64,000 nucleotides of DNA from Tretioscincus oriximinensis (lineage: Eukaryota; Chordata; Lepidosauria; Squamata; Gymnophthalmidae): positions 348,713 to 412,712 of the forward strand of contig JAJVDF010000653.1 of NCBI GenBank assembly GCA_022410635.1, written 5' to 3'. Below the pieces are notes generated by a model. The model saw nothing but the letters and a program-made list of their open reading frames with translations, searched no databases and was not told the origin of the DNA. A program made the translations under genes and the position numbers. Positions 22,750 through 33,637 of this stretch are shown here, piece after piece (position 1 is the first letter of the stretch; every line of letters starts with the position of its first letter).

Positions 22750-23345
22750 ACATAGAATCATAGAATCATAGAGTTGGAAGGGACCTCCAGGGTCATCGAG
22801 TCCAACCCCCTGCTCGATGCAGGATTCATTAAACCATCCCAGAAAGATGACTGTCCAGTCTCTGTTTGAAGACTTCCAGTGACGGCGAACTCACCACCCC
22901 CTGTGGCAAACTGTTCCACTGGTTTATCACCCTGACTGTTAGAAAGTTTTTTCTGATATCTAATCTAAATCTACTCCCCTGCAGTTTCATTCCATTGTTT
23001 CTAGTCCTTCCATGTGCTAATGAGAACAGTGCTGATCCCTCTGCTCTGTGACAACCCTTCAAATATTTGTAGGCAGCTATCAGGTCTCCTCTCAGTCTTC
23101 TCTTTTGCAGACTAAACATCCCCAGACCCTTTAACCGTTCCTCATAGGACATGGTTCCAGACCACTCACCATCCTTGTAACTCTCTTTTGTACTTGCTCT
23201 AGTTTATCAATGTCCTTTTTAAATTGGGGCCCCCAGAACTGAACACAGTATTCCAAGTGTGGTCGTACCAACGTACTGTAGAGAGGTATAATAACTTCAC
23301 GTGAGCGAGATTCTATGCCCCTCTTGATACATCCCAGGACTGTGT
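22750..23345 (-). mobile_element. CR1 LINE, reverse orientation, nested in another CR1
   Basis: On the minus strand it runs from ORF2 ([23 protein letters not shown] text) through the C-terminus and 3' UTR to the CR1 end GATTCTATGATTCTATG. It belongs to the ATTCTATG-ended subfamily, unlike its host CR1. Confidence 0.9.
22829..23152 (-). pseudogene. CR1 ORF2 C-terminal fragment
   Basis: 107 codons open, with [20 protein letters not shown] near the start, DLIAAYKYLKG next and NQWNSLPQGVVSSPSLE.FK.RLD near the end. This is the characteristic CR1 C-terminal region that follows the RT domain. The RT itself is absent, so it is not functional. Confidence 0.9.
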
Positions 23346-23486
23346 AAAATTATGCATTGGTTAGATAAGGTGAATACAGAAAAAATGTTTTCTCATTCAC
23401 CCAATACTAGGACCACAGATTATTCCTTGAAGTTGATGGCCAGAAGAATTTCGATGGACAATTATTTTTTCACCTGGAGGTCAATT

Positions 23487-23717
23487 GAAGAAGAACAACT
23501 GGGTTTTTATACCCTACTTTTCACACCTGAAGGGACTCAAAGCAGCTTATAAGCTATTTTTCATCCGAAGGCTTACATTCGATCTCCCCAACCACGCTGT
23601 GATGGCTCCCATCTATCTAATTGGAATTTCTTCCTTTAGAATAGTTGGGTTGGCTGGAGCTGAGGCCAGTATCCCTCTGCTGAAACACCAGGAGTACTGC
23701 TAGTTAACCACCATGCC
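23487..23717 (-). mobile_element. tRNA-derived SINE (family B), diverged, nested in CR1
   Basis: Minus-strand reading ends GCTGCTTTGAGTCCCTTCAG...GTATAAAAACCCAGTTGTTC with a (TTC)n tail, the same 3' half as the SINEs at 26.4, 26.8 and 49.8 kb. The tRNA-like head is poorly preserved. It splits the CR1 between CACCTGGAGGTCAATTG and GTCTACGG. Confidence 0.75.
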
Positions 23718-23937
23718 TTGGTCTACGGAATTTACTTCCAGAAGAGCAGCTTGGATAGCTGTCATAAAAGCCAAGTACATACCATATACTTGGTACTGCC
23801 TCCATGATGTAGCAAAGGCCGTATTCCTGTCTTCTTCTGCTTAAGATTGCCCAGGTGCAATTGGTGGGCCACAGTGAGACAGAATGCTGGACCAGATGGG
23901 CTGAGGCCTGATTCAGCACGGTTGTTGTTATGTTCTA

Positions 23938-24898
23938 ATACTGCATTTTAGGGATCCATTAAAACACAGCTACAGCATATTAGAAAAAGCACATTATTGG
24001 GGGGCTATGTTAGTAACACTAAAATATGTAAGCACATTTCCCTTATAATATTAAATCAAATCATGTAATAAACCTGTGACAATATTGTTGTTGTTTTTAA
24101 AAGCTAATACTGACAGAAAAGAGCATGATATTCATTTCCTGTTATCACTAGGGGAAAGACAGGGTCACTCCGTGCTGGCCTGACTCCTTTTCCGTTTAAT
24201 CCAAATAGGAAACAGAGTGGCCATGTGGAGTTCTAATGGCAACATGGAGTTTTAGGAGATTACATCTTTTACTGCTACAGTATTTACATAAGTCTTTGGC
24301 TGATTTCCTACTGGGGGGAAATGGGTTGGGAGAAAAGCAAAGTGAACGAGAATGATGCAGGATATATGTGAGATGTATGAAAACTCTGTGTAGTACTCTA
24401 GCAATCCTCAAGGGTCCATTCCGTAGAAGACTCTATTCCATAGAAAAGGGTCTAGATGCTTCTAGGAGGAGGCCCCGCCCCCTCCTTACACGCCAGAATT
24501 CAAAGCTCCGTGTTTACCGGGGGATACTGGCCTTATTTCCAAAATATTTCAACCTGGTAATATATACTTTAAGTACGGTTAGGAATAACATCAAACATTA
24601 TTTTTACAAACCAATTCCTTAAAAGCTGCACCTGTAGCAATTCTCAATTGCTGCCTATTTAGACATATTATTTTATACATAATTTTATTTTATTTTTGTT
24701 ATGCTCATTTCATGTGAATGGTGAGTACAGATTGAGTAATTTTGGCACGGAAAACGTAAAGTGTACCTCCTCATTATATTTTGCATATCAAATTGTCAAG
24801 TGAACTTATCTAGAACTTTCATATCGATTCTTTTAATCATAGATATTTTATGAAACATTGTGTAAAGCACTTAATCTTCCTTGTGCTATATTTTTATA
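23938..24898. other. Unrecognised DNA
   Basis: No exon or named repeat supported. Confidence 0.4.
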
Positions 24899-25141
24899 AG
24901 AGCCAGTTTGCTGTAGTGGTTAGAGTGTGGGACTCTTCTCTGGGTGTCTCCCTGTTCGATTCCTCACTCCTCCATGAAGCCAGCTGGATGACCTTGGGGT
25001 GATCTTTCAGCCCCACCTACTCCACAGGGTGTCTGTTGTGGAGAAAGCAACAAAAGCTATGTACACCACCTGATGGTTGGCTGCCCTGAGACTCTCGGGT
25101 ATAGGGCGGGATATAAACACAAATAAATAAATAAATAAATA
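24899..25141 (+). mobile_element. tRNA-derived SINE (family A) with L2 tail, full length
   Basis: Full-length SINE. The head AGAGCCAGTTTGCTGTAGTG contains an A box (GTAGTGGTTAGAG) and GTTCGATTCC at 24954 is the B box of an internal RNA polymerase III promoter. The body has the conserved CAGCCCCACCTACTCCACAG and TGTCTGTTGTGGAGAAAG blocks. The 3' end GGCTGCCCTGAGACTCTCGG...GGGCGGGATATAA with an (AAAT)n tail is L2-derived, so L2 reverse transcriptase would mobilise it. Confidence 0.9.
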
Positions 25142-26431
25142 TATTGCTCTTCCTTTGTCTTACAAACTGGCATTTCCTTCCTAATAAGTACTTACCACTG
25201 ATTGGCTTACTGCCTATCTAGCTTTTGGAAAGATATGACTGGCTACTGACTAACTGCATTTGTTCCATGCTGTGATTGGCTGTATTTATCTTCTCTACAT
25301 TCCCATTTGAAAGAATTTCATTAATCTCTATGAGGAAGATACACCCATTTTCAGATTTCAGGATGCAGTAAAATATATCTTATTTTACTTACAATTTTCA
25401 TAACTGATTATTCAGATAGTATCCATAAAGAAATGTGTAAGGTGCAAGGAAGATGTGTATAATATGAAAACTTCACTTATATTTATTTGCAAATAACCTC
25501 ACATTTTTTTAAAGTGAGAACAAAATACATCACTAGAATATATGCTATTAACATGATATAAGTGGCCTTGCTAAATACTCTCATACGTATTTATATATAG
25601 TGGAAAAGGGAAAGATGAAAGTTGAATTTATTTTTTCATACACAATATGAAAATGACATTTTTGTTTTGCTTACATAATTCCACTCATTTACTTTTCCTC
25701 CTTCAGTCTCTTCATTTATGTTAGTACCCAATATACTTCAGTGAAAAGTAGTTTCTTAATGGAATTCAGCATGAAATAAGCACAGTATTTCTTTTTAACC
25801 AGCTGTTTCATAGAGCAAAAGCAAAAAAAAACCTTATTTTTTCAGGAAATCAAAGCAATATTTTGTACAGAGCCTACACTGTTGCTTTGTCCTGAAACAC
25901 AGTTGTTGGTTTGTTTTAAAATCCGATATTCAAAGTGACCTCTTTGACATTGCTTTATGAATAAGACATAGTGTCCTAATCCTGCTAAAGTTAATGCTCT
26001 TTAAGTAATTGTACATTAACTTATGTATAAGTTACTCCCATTATGATGAATGAGACTTTCAGTTAGATAAGTAAGAATAATATTTTACTCTAAATGCCCT
26101 GAATCCAATGAGAAACAACAGATCAAAAAACAAATAGGTAATCATTTTTAACAGTAGATAGGTTAATGTGAAAGTGGGGTGGCAAATATTGGCAGATTTA
26201 GTATTCACTGTAAAAAGGTTAAACAAAATGAAAATATAGAATTTTTGGGGAGGGGAGGGAATAACAGAAGAAGGAGACTAACATTTGATCATATTTTGTG
26301 AAAGGAAAAATTGTCCATTTAAAATAATGGTGGCTGTTGCTCTCCGGATGACAAGATAGGTAAAAATAAATGCTTTTTAGCAGTGGCAGCTAACAACTGC
26401 AATGCAAACAATGGCTAAACTAGAATTCAAT
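25142..26431. other. Unrecognised AT-rich DNA
   Basis: Nothing supported. Confidence 0.45.
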
Positions 26432-26730
26432 GGCGCGAATGGCTCAATTGCTTAGGAAACAGTCTCTCAGCTCGGAGATCGCGTTTCAAAGCCCTATGTC
26501 AGATGTGGGGAGAGGTGGGCACCTCCTAGCCTGTAGCTCTGGCCAACCCAGCTATTCAAAAACAAGAACAGCAAAAAATTGCAACTGACAGTAAGTAGAT
26601 AAATGGGAACCATAATAGCCTGGTGGAGAAGACAGAATGAAAGCCTCCGGGCAAAATATATCCTTGTAAGCCACTTTAAGTCCCTTCAGGGGAGAAAAGG
26701 GGGGTATAAAAAATGAGTTCTTATTATTAT
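26432..26730 (+). mobile_element. tRNA-derived SINE (family B)
   Basis: Head GGCGCGAATGGCTCAATTGC with an A-box-like TGGCTCAATTGCTTAGG and a B-box-like GTTTCAAAGCC. The body carries AGCCTGTAGCTCTGGCCAAC; the 3' end has GTAAGCCACTTTAAGTCCC, GGGGTATAA and a short TTATTATTAT tail. The 3' end loosely resembles L2, suggesting L2-type mobilisation. It forms an inverted pair with the next copy. Confidence 0.85.
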
Positions 26731-26825
26731 GTAAACCATGACAGGCTTATTTCCACATCCTATCAAAGTCTAGTTTGTTATATTCTGCTCCAGCAAGCAT
26801 TCCAGTAGGAATTCCTCTGAACACA

Positions 26826-27132
26826 GAAGAAGAAGAAGAACTTGGTTCTTATACCCCACTTTTCTCACCTTTCAAAGGGACTCAAAGCGGCTTACAAGGA
26901 TATATTTTGCACGAAGACTTCCATTCTATCTTCCCCACCAGGCTATGGTGGTTCCCATGTATCTACTTGCAGTCAGTTGCAATTTCTTGCAGTTCATGCT
27001 TTCGAATAGCTGGGTTGGCTAGAGCTACAGGCTAGTGGAAGGTGCTCACCCCTCCCCACGTCCCACACAGGGCTTCGAAACCCCATCTCCCAGGCGAGAG
27101 AAGGATTCCTAAGCGACTGAGCCATTCGTGCC
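26826..27132 (-). mobile_element. tRNA-derived SINE (family B), reverse orientation
   Basis: Starts with a (GAA)n tail complement and ends GAGCCATTCGTGCC, the complement of the head GGCACGAATGGCTC. It keeps a good B box (GGGTTTCGAAGCC on the minus strand). Together with 26432-26730 it makes an inverted pair separated by 95 bp. Confidence 0.88.
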
Positions 27133-28158
27133 TGAAGGGAAATATAGGGAGACATCTCTATTAGTATGCTCTGACTACATGGGATAGAGCATGTACTGGT
27201 CGAATAAGCCTAAAATGTACACAGGTAGGCACTTTTAAAACCAGGCCATGAAGAAGTGTGGAAGTGTGCCTGTCTCCCTATCCTAGATCAGCAGGGGAGT
27301 TTTTTTGAGTAGTGCACCAGATTACTCTGCCAAAATGAGTTCTTCAGAGGCAGAGGAGTGTACAAGCATCAGAGAAGTGCAGAACTGTCCTACAACAGCC
27401 ATCTCGTGTACAATTACCAAAGAAAACAATATAAGCAGCAACCAATCATTAGCTATCAGCAGTTATCAAACTGACTATTAATTAATATTGTCTGTCAGGA
27501 CTTTCTGAAAGTTTTTGACAAAGTCATTGATGCAGCATTCCCATTAGAACTTTAAAAGGGAATGGAAAACGGATTTTATCGTTCCAAAATGAAAGCCAAG
27601 TGAGGGCTTAATTTTCCCTGAGCATTCATTCCACGTCAAGGTCCCGATTGGGAGGGCTGAGAGTGGTCAATGCCTCTCTTTCATCAGGCTGCAGTAGTTG
27701 GAAAAACCTGTTTTTCCAGAGGAAGGAGGGAAGCTGCTGAGCCTGGAGGGAATGCCAAACAAAAGAGCCCCCAGCCCCTGCTCTCTCGCTCACTGTTTGT
27801 TGTCTGATCTCCGTTGTACAAGTGCCATGAATTTCAAAAGGCAGCAGTGACGACGCAATTTCACCACGAACTGTAGAGCAAAAACCTGTGGTGTGCGTTT
27901 AGAGTGACGCTGCAGCACTTCTGAGCCTGTTTTTATGGTAACACAGTTGGAACAATGGAGTTTGGCTTCGCAGTTGTGCGCGCGTTAAGGGGCAATGGGA
28001 ATGCGCCCTGCAAAAAGGCTGTTGAATAAATTCATCAGTCATGGAGTAAGACAGTCATGGTCATATGTTTGGAGGGAGGGAGGCAGGGATAAGCAAAAGA
28101 TCCTCAAACATTTAGATTTTCTATATCAATAAACAACTGCAGTAATGAAATATTACTT
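27133..28158. other. Unclassified, with a CpG-bearing patch
   Basis: 27640-28020 is GC-richer and includes CpGs (GACGACGCAATTTCACCACG, GTGCGCGCG). No splice-bounded frame was recognised. It could be a regulatory element or a MITE. Confidence 0.35.
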
Positions 28159-28283
28159 TGAACTCTCTCAGCCCCACCTACTCCACGAGGTGTCTGTTGT
28201 GGAGAAAGCAACAAAAGCTATGTGCGCCACCCTACGGTTGGCTGCCCTGAGATCTCAGGTATAGGGCGGGATACAAGTACAAA

Positions 28284-28318
<35 letters not shown>

Positions 28319-28320
28319 AT
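28159..28320 (+). mobile_element. tRNA-derived SINE (family A), 5'-truncated
   Basis: Only the 3' half: CTCAGCCCCACCTACTCCAC, TGTCTGTTGTGGAGAAAG, GGCTGCCCTGAGATCTCAGG and a long (AAAT)n tail. The promoter is missing. Confidence 0.88.
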
Positions 28321-28799
28321 TGGGTGCTCATATTACCATATGCATCAGCTCACAAGTCTTTAAGATAAGATCAGTGTCCTGACAATCAGTGTCTTCCTAT
28401 TGCAAGGTACTGAAGTTAAATCATCCTATTGCACAAAAATGTTTTTCGTTAGAAATGTTGATGAATAGAGACAGAGGTCAATGTGTGTGCATACGTATGT
28501 AAGAAAAGGAGAGATTGTATTTTTCCTGAAGCTAAGATAATTCCTAGACTGAATGCACGTCCCATATTTTCTAATTGTCCTTTGTTGGACTTTTTGTTGA
28601 GGTGCTACCTGTATCTAGTTATAGCATAATAAAACCTAACCATTGCATTATGTTGCTTCATCCTTAAGGGAAGCCCCATAAAGAATGCATTACAGTGATC
28701 TAATCTTCTGATACCTAATATATTATTCTGTTTCACAGTCACACTGGACAAAAACCATTTAGCAATTTCCAATATTGCAGGTCTGTGTCATTATACACA

Positions 28800-29325
28800 T
28801 AGACTGACCAGATTTTCTGAGGGCCAAACTGCGGTAATTAATATTCATTCTAATTTGCATATTCATGAACATGCAAACCACCCACTTACATGCATACCCC
28901 TCTGACTTCCCCGCCCGAGAAATCCGCGAAGCACGTGAAAATTTTTTAAAGTGTATTAGAATTTTTTGAAGTGTGTGAGAAATTTTTATTTGAAAAATGA
29001 AAGTAGCCCCAGTAGTCAGAGTCCCCTAGTGGTGATGTAGTGAATTGTTTTTTTTAAAAACAAACAAACATTTTTTTGAAGTGTGTGAGAATTTTTTGAA
29101 ATATGTAAGAACTTTTTTAATTTTATACTGAGGGGAAGGTACCTTCAGGAACTGGCCCCAGTTGCCAGAGTCCCCTAGTGGTGGTGCAGTAAATTCTTTA
29201 AAAAAATCATTTTTTGTTTAAATTTTTCTTCAGCAAAAACCTGGGAAATGGCGCCCACGCCCTCTCCCACGGTAGACACCCCAAAACCAGGTTTTCCCCT
29301 CTCAAAATGGGTCATCTGATCAACC
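28800..29325. mobile_element. AT-rich repeat with internal duplication, MITE-like
   Basis: Bounded by TGACCAGATTTTCTGAGG on the left and CCTCTCAAAATGGGTCATCTG-like text on the right, which are roughly inverted. Inside, AAGTGTGTGAGAA recurs, and the block CAGAGTCCCCTAGTGGTG is present twice (about 29018 and 29168). Confidence 0.5.
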
Positions 29326-29984
29326 TATTATAGACATAACCTATTTTTTTCTTTTATTCATTTTCTCATTGTTAATATTTATTCAACACTCTTGTCCTTA
29401 TTTAATTAAAAAAGATGGGTACAAGTTACAGAAATCTAGTAAGCTTAGAGAAGTACATATTTCAACATAGATAAAATTTGACTAATTTTTTAATTTTCAT
29501 ATTTACAGAGAAAGAAATTATTCAAATAGCCAATGAAAACAATTATAAGAGCAGTGTTACGTAGGTGTTAATATTTTGCTCTTGATTTGGGTTACGTAGG
29601 TGTGTGGGTGTGTTAGTATTATGTTTCTATGAATAAATCTCACATTCATGAATCAATGCAGTATAGATAGCTCTGAAGAGTATCATTTGATCACTTAATT
29701 CAGAGTTCATTCAATGTACCCGGTGGATTCTATTTTAGAGAAAAATAAACCAGAACACATTTCATTTTTTAAAAGGCTGAGAGACTGCCATTCATTTAAT
29801 GAAGAGGAAATGAATTGGTAGTGAAATTTACCCTGTCCTGTGTTTGATAAAGCTTAGTTCTTAATCCTTAGCTATTGCTTATACTTGCCTCTTGCTTAAT
29901 ACAGTTTTGCTTTATACATTTTTCTTCCCTTGCATAATACATACTTTTAAAAATAGCAGCATTTTGCTTTTACTCAGGCATCAT
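29326..29984. other. Unrecognised AT-rich DNA
   Basis: Nothing supported; a short duplicated TTACGTAGGTGT occurs around 29559 and 29592. Confidence 0.45.
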
Positions 29985-30186
29985 TTCATTCCTCCAGGTT
30001 CAAGATGCTGGTAGGATGCCTCTAAAGGCCATGTATGAAGAGTTAAGACTAGATGAATGAAGGTTTTGCCTTTGTCTTTTGTTTGAGAATACCCAGAAGC
30101 AACTGGTGGGTCATTATACTGGGTTAGATGGTCTGTGGCTTGATTCTGCAACACTTCTCTTATTTTCTTGTGGTTCTTATGTTCCT
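29985..30186 (+). mobile_element. CR1 LINE 3' end, old
   Basis: AAGCAACTGGTGGGTCATTA, GGGTTAGATGGTCTGTGGC and TTCTTATGTTC match the CR1 3' UTR, with many changes. Confidence 0.75.
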
Positions 30187-30329
30187 CTAATGAACTGTTC
30201 ACTTACATGAGTAGATTGGGTCTCATTTACCCAATGTACTTTTGATCAAGTGGTAATATTGATGTCAATGAATGCAGGAAATGGTCACATGATCCATTTT
30301 ATGTGTTTGAGAATGCAGGTGTTGATACA

Positions 30330-31432
30330 GTGGTAAACAGGTATGGTAGTGTTGTTTTGCCTCTTTATAAATCTGTGGTGAGGCCCATTTGGAATACTGT
30401 GTACAATTCTGATCATTGCATCTCTCAACAGATATTGTGGTACTAGAGAAGGTGCAGAAAAGGGCAACAAGGACAATCAAGGGGCTGGTGCACCTTCCTT
30501 AGGAAATCCAATTGCAACGTCTGGGCCTCTTCAGCCTCAAAAGTGTTTCAAGAAGTGATCTAATTGAAGTATAAAAAATCATGCAATTTTGTGATGCCAC
30601 TGATGGCAGAAAGAGGCACTCAGACAGAAAGTGATTCAGCTCTGAAATGTTTATTCAGCTCTTAGTGGAACCTGAGTTTGATCTGCAGTGATTGTTCTTT
30701 GGTAAAGGAACTCCTTATATACTGTACACTAGCCAATCACTGCAGCCAATACTTCCCGCCGAAACTCATGCAACTAAGTACATTTCTTGCAAAGGCAAGG
30801 TTTCCCTCCAAAATCCCAGGGCAAAATGCCCAGGGCTTAACCAAGTTCAAATAAAGTTCAATCTTCCCTACAAAATCAAGTAAGGGAACCTATAACAGTA
30901 CAACCTATAAAACCTGTAACTATAACAGTACTATAACAGTAAAAACATTAAACTATATACATATACACACGTTACACATGTAATATACTTATGACAGATA
31001 AGGTGAACAGAGAAAAAATGTTTTCTCTATCACACAACACTAGGACCAGAAGGCACTCTTTGAACTGATGGGCAGAAGAGTGAGGACAGACAAAGGGAAG
31101 TATTTTTTCATCCAGAGAGTCATTGGCCTATACAATTTACTTTCAGAAGAGGTGGTGGTAACTAACAATCTAAATAGCTTTAAGACAGTATTAGATAGGT
31201 TTATGGACACAAAGGGTATAAACAGCTACTGGGATGGATCTTTTGATGCTGCCTCTGAGATTGAGCAACAGACAGTATTCCTGAAATACCATTTGCAGGA
31301 TGTTGAGAACAGGTGAAGATTTTGCTTCTTTTTCTTTAGATTGCCTGGGTGCAATTAGTGGACCATTATGTCAGATAGAAGGCTGGACTAGATGGGCCCC
31401 AGCCCAATTCAGCATGGTTCTTATGTTCCTAT
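30330..31432 (+). mobile_element. CR1 LINE split by a solo LTR
   Basis: 30330-30589 corresponds to ORF2 text (TGGAATACTGTGTACAATTC; GCAACAAGGACAATCAAGG). 30997-31432 continues in register with GATAAGGTGAACAGAG and runs through GTATTTTTTCATCCAGAG to the 3' end TGGACTAGATGGGCCCCAG...TTATGTTCCTA. An LTR occupies 30590-30996. The undisturbed order is seen in the copy at 33638-34113. Confidence 0.85.
30590..30996 (-). mobile_element. Solo LTR of an endogenous retrovirus
   Basis: A 407-bp unit starting TGTGATGCC and ending TTATGACA, i.e. TGT...ACA on the minus strand. On the minus strand a TATA box (GTATATAAGG, complement of 30711-30721) precedes a polyadenylation signal AATAAA (complement of 30650-30655) in the right order, as in U3-R-U5. 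No internal retroviral genes adjoin it, so it is a recombined solo LTR. No matching 4-6 bp target duplication was seen. Confidence 0.72.
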
Positions 31433-31824
31433 TACTCTGCCATTCAGATACATATTGTATATTTAATATTAACATTCAGTATGTTTAAAGAAGTTCCTTT
31501 TGAACGAATTTGATGTAGTTTCTGAAAGGAACTTATTGATTGCATGTAACAGTTTATTATACCATCATTATTTTTATTTCAATTATTTAATGTGTTATGA
31601 ATTAAGTTATAGACTTTGATGCTTAATCACTAAGGACAAAAGGAAGCTATACACTGTAGAGCCTAGTCAGTGGATCATTCTGCAATTTTAAACTCTGTGC
31701 ATGTATGAAACCTTCCTTTCAAGGTATGTATGAAGGCCCATTCTAGCAAGTGACTCCTGTATTGTTGCAAATAATACATTAATGCCTTCTAGAGCTACTG
31801 CTGCTAAACTTACTGCTGCCTTCA

Positions 31825-31977
31825 TTCATTTATTTAACCTTCTATCCTGCCCTATAACTGAAGGTCCTAGGGAGGTTAACAATAATAAAAACAAAGTATA
31901 AAACTGACATATTAAAGCAACAATGCATGAAAGTGGCCAAAGGGAAGCTGTTTCTTTAAGGTTAAAGAAATGGGTTC
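31825..31977 (-). mobile_element. L2 LINE 3' end, reverse orientation
   Basis: TATCCTGCCCTATAACTGAA is the complement of the L2 terminal block, preceded by an A/T tail complement and followed by A-rich 3' UTR. Confidence 0.7.
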
Positions 31978-32222
31978 AAATAGGATTATTATTATTATTA
32001 TTAATTTGTATTTATATCCCGCCCTATACCTGAAGGTCTCAGGGCGGCCTACCATAGGGTGGCGCACATAGCTTTTGTCACTTTCTCCACAACAGACACC
32101 CTGTGGAGTAGGTGGGGCTGAGAGAATTCAAAGAACTGTGGCTCGCCCAAGATTACCCAGCTGGCTTCATGGAGGAGTGGGGAATCGAACCAAGAGACTA
32201 CCAGATGTGAGCACATCTAATT
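31978..32222 (-). mobile_element. tRNA-derived SINE (family A), reverse orientation
   Basis: Begins with (TTA)n and TATCCCGCCCTATACC, continues CACCCTGTGGAGTAGGTGGG and GGAGGAGTGGGGAATCGAAC (complement of the B box region). The tRNA-like head is truncated. Confidence 0.88.
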
Positions 32223-32884
32223 TGGTTCAGTTTCCTATTTTGTGTTTTCCTTTTTTTTAGCCTTATACCAAGTGTTCTTCCATATAGCTTTCTAACTGGC
32301 AAGTTGTTGTCGTTTTTTAAGCTCAAGCACTGCCAAGTCTTTTCAACTTAAATTTAATGCTTCCTTCTAAATTTGTAAATCTGGACATCTGGACATTATC
32401 TCTGTCTTATTTTCTGCATACTACAGCACACAATACAGCAATGACTGTCCTCGAAATGATTCTTAGGGTTTCTACAGTTGTTGCTTTAGTATTTTCTAGC
32501 TTTTCTCCACTTTTTCATACAAAATTTCCTGCTAAGAAATAGGGTTTTCTCTTAAGTCAGCAGTAATGAGTATATAAATATATATAAAGGAATCTCAGTT
32601 TTAAGTGACTTGTTTTCACATTTAGTAGTCCAAGGAATGTGATGTCTCTGCTTATATTTCTAGCTTCACCCATATTCACCCAACCCATATCCTTTGCACA
32701 ATCAAGTTTTAGAATTTTACATTTTGGTGATGTGAAAAACTTGAGAGATCTCTCCCATGTCTCAACATAAATATCATGGAAAATGTGGCTTCATTTTGAA
32801 GGCATGGAGAATGTAGCAAATTAGAATCTCTGGGTGGAGTACAATAAGAAAGCAGACAGCCATAGCACAGCCCTAAAATGTAAG
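32223..32884. other. Unrecognised DNA
   Basis: Nothing supported. Confidence 0.45.
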
Positions 32885-33000
32885 AAATACTGTGCTGGAT
32901 TGGACCAGTGGCGTATCTAGTCTAGGTGCTTGTTTACATGATGGATATAGAAGCCCACTTCCATAATTTCTCAATAGTTGATAGCCATTAAAAACATACT
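32885..33000 (-). mobile_element. CR1 LINE 3' end, reverse orientation, old
   Basis: TGCTGGATTGGACCAGTGGC and TATCTAGTCTAGG are complements of the CR1 terminal CTAGATGGGCC.TGG.C block. Confidence 0.6.
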
Positions 33001-33329
33001 ATGAAACTGTTTGATCAGAGGAAGTCACATGACCATCAGGGCCCAATAGCAGTCCTTTATAGCCTGTTTGAAGCCAGTAAATTTATACGCAACATAATTT
33101 GGAGATTGTTTGCCAAAGTTCAGCAATAAATATAGAAAAAAAAATCCATGAAGTGGGCATTAGCCCTTAGTAAAGAAACACAGGTTCAGTTGAAGGAATC
33201 TAGATATTTAATCTGAGTTGCTTAGTACAGAAACTAATGTTTAGGCAGGATATATGACAATACTTATGACAATTCTTATATATATTACAAGCAACTTGGC
33301 CCTGCTGTTCGTATAGTTACTGCTACATC

Positions 33330-33465
33330 TTACATGGTCTGGTGTCCCCAGCTACTGTTGCTGTTTTTGATGCAGTTTTTAATAGTAATTCTGTATCATG
33401 TTTTATTGTTGGTACCCTGAGACTGAAAGTGTATAGAGAACAATAAAAGTTCAAATAAATATATT
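33330..33465 (+). mobile_element. L2 LINE 3' tail, decayed
   Basis: T-rich 3' UTR then GGTACCCTGAGACTGAAAGTG...AATAAATAT, a diverged L2 end. Confidence 0.55.
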
Positions 33466-33637
33466 CAGTCCAGCTCCATCCACTGCTCCTGGTGATGTAA
33501 CCAAAGGGAAGGGGGGGATCGCGGATTTAGAGACGGTCATTCAACACACAGTCTATTTCATACCTGCAATTATATCATTGTTCTTGGTGGGACAGTGTTT
33601 GCTCTGCTGCTACCAGAGGTTTTCTCTGGGGTGTGGT

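Larger units (their letters stand above)
22641..23937 (+). mobile_element. CR1 LINE interrupted by two insertions
   Basis: A plus-strand CR1 in three pieces. 22641-22749 is ORF2 text (GGGGTTGGAACACCTCCCTTATG); 23346-23486 resumes with AAATTATGCATTGG...TTTTTTCACCTGG; 23718-23937 holds GTCTACGGAATTTACTTCC to TTGTTATGTTCT. The breaks fall where intact copies (33.6-34.1 kb) are continuous. The first break holds a reverse-oriented CR1, the second a tRNA-derived SINE, so this CR1 is the oldest layer. Confidence 0.85.

Noticed and set aside
24950..24970. tRNA gene
   Set aside because: The A and B boxes belong to a SINE head; no cloverleaf with acceptor stem is complete. The same holds for 49825-49890.
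31068..31488. Short frames with KYFFIQRVIGLYNLLSEEV-like text as host genes
   Set aside because: They are CR1 ORF2 C-terminal remnants and 3' UTR.
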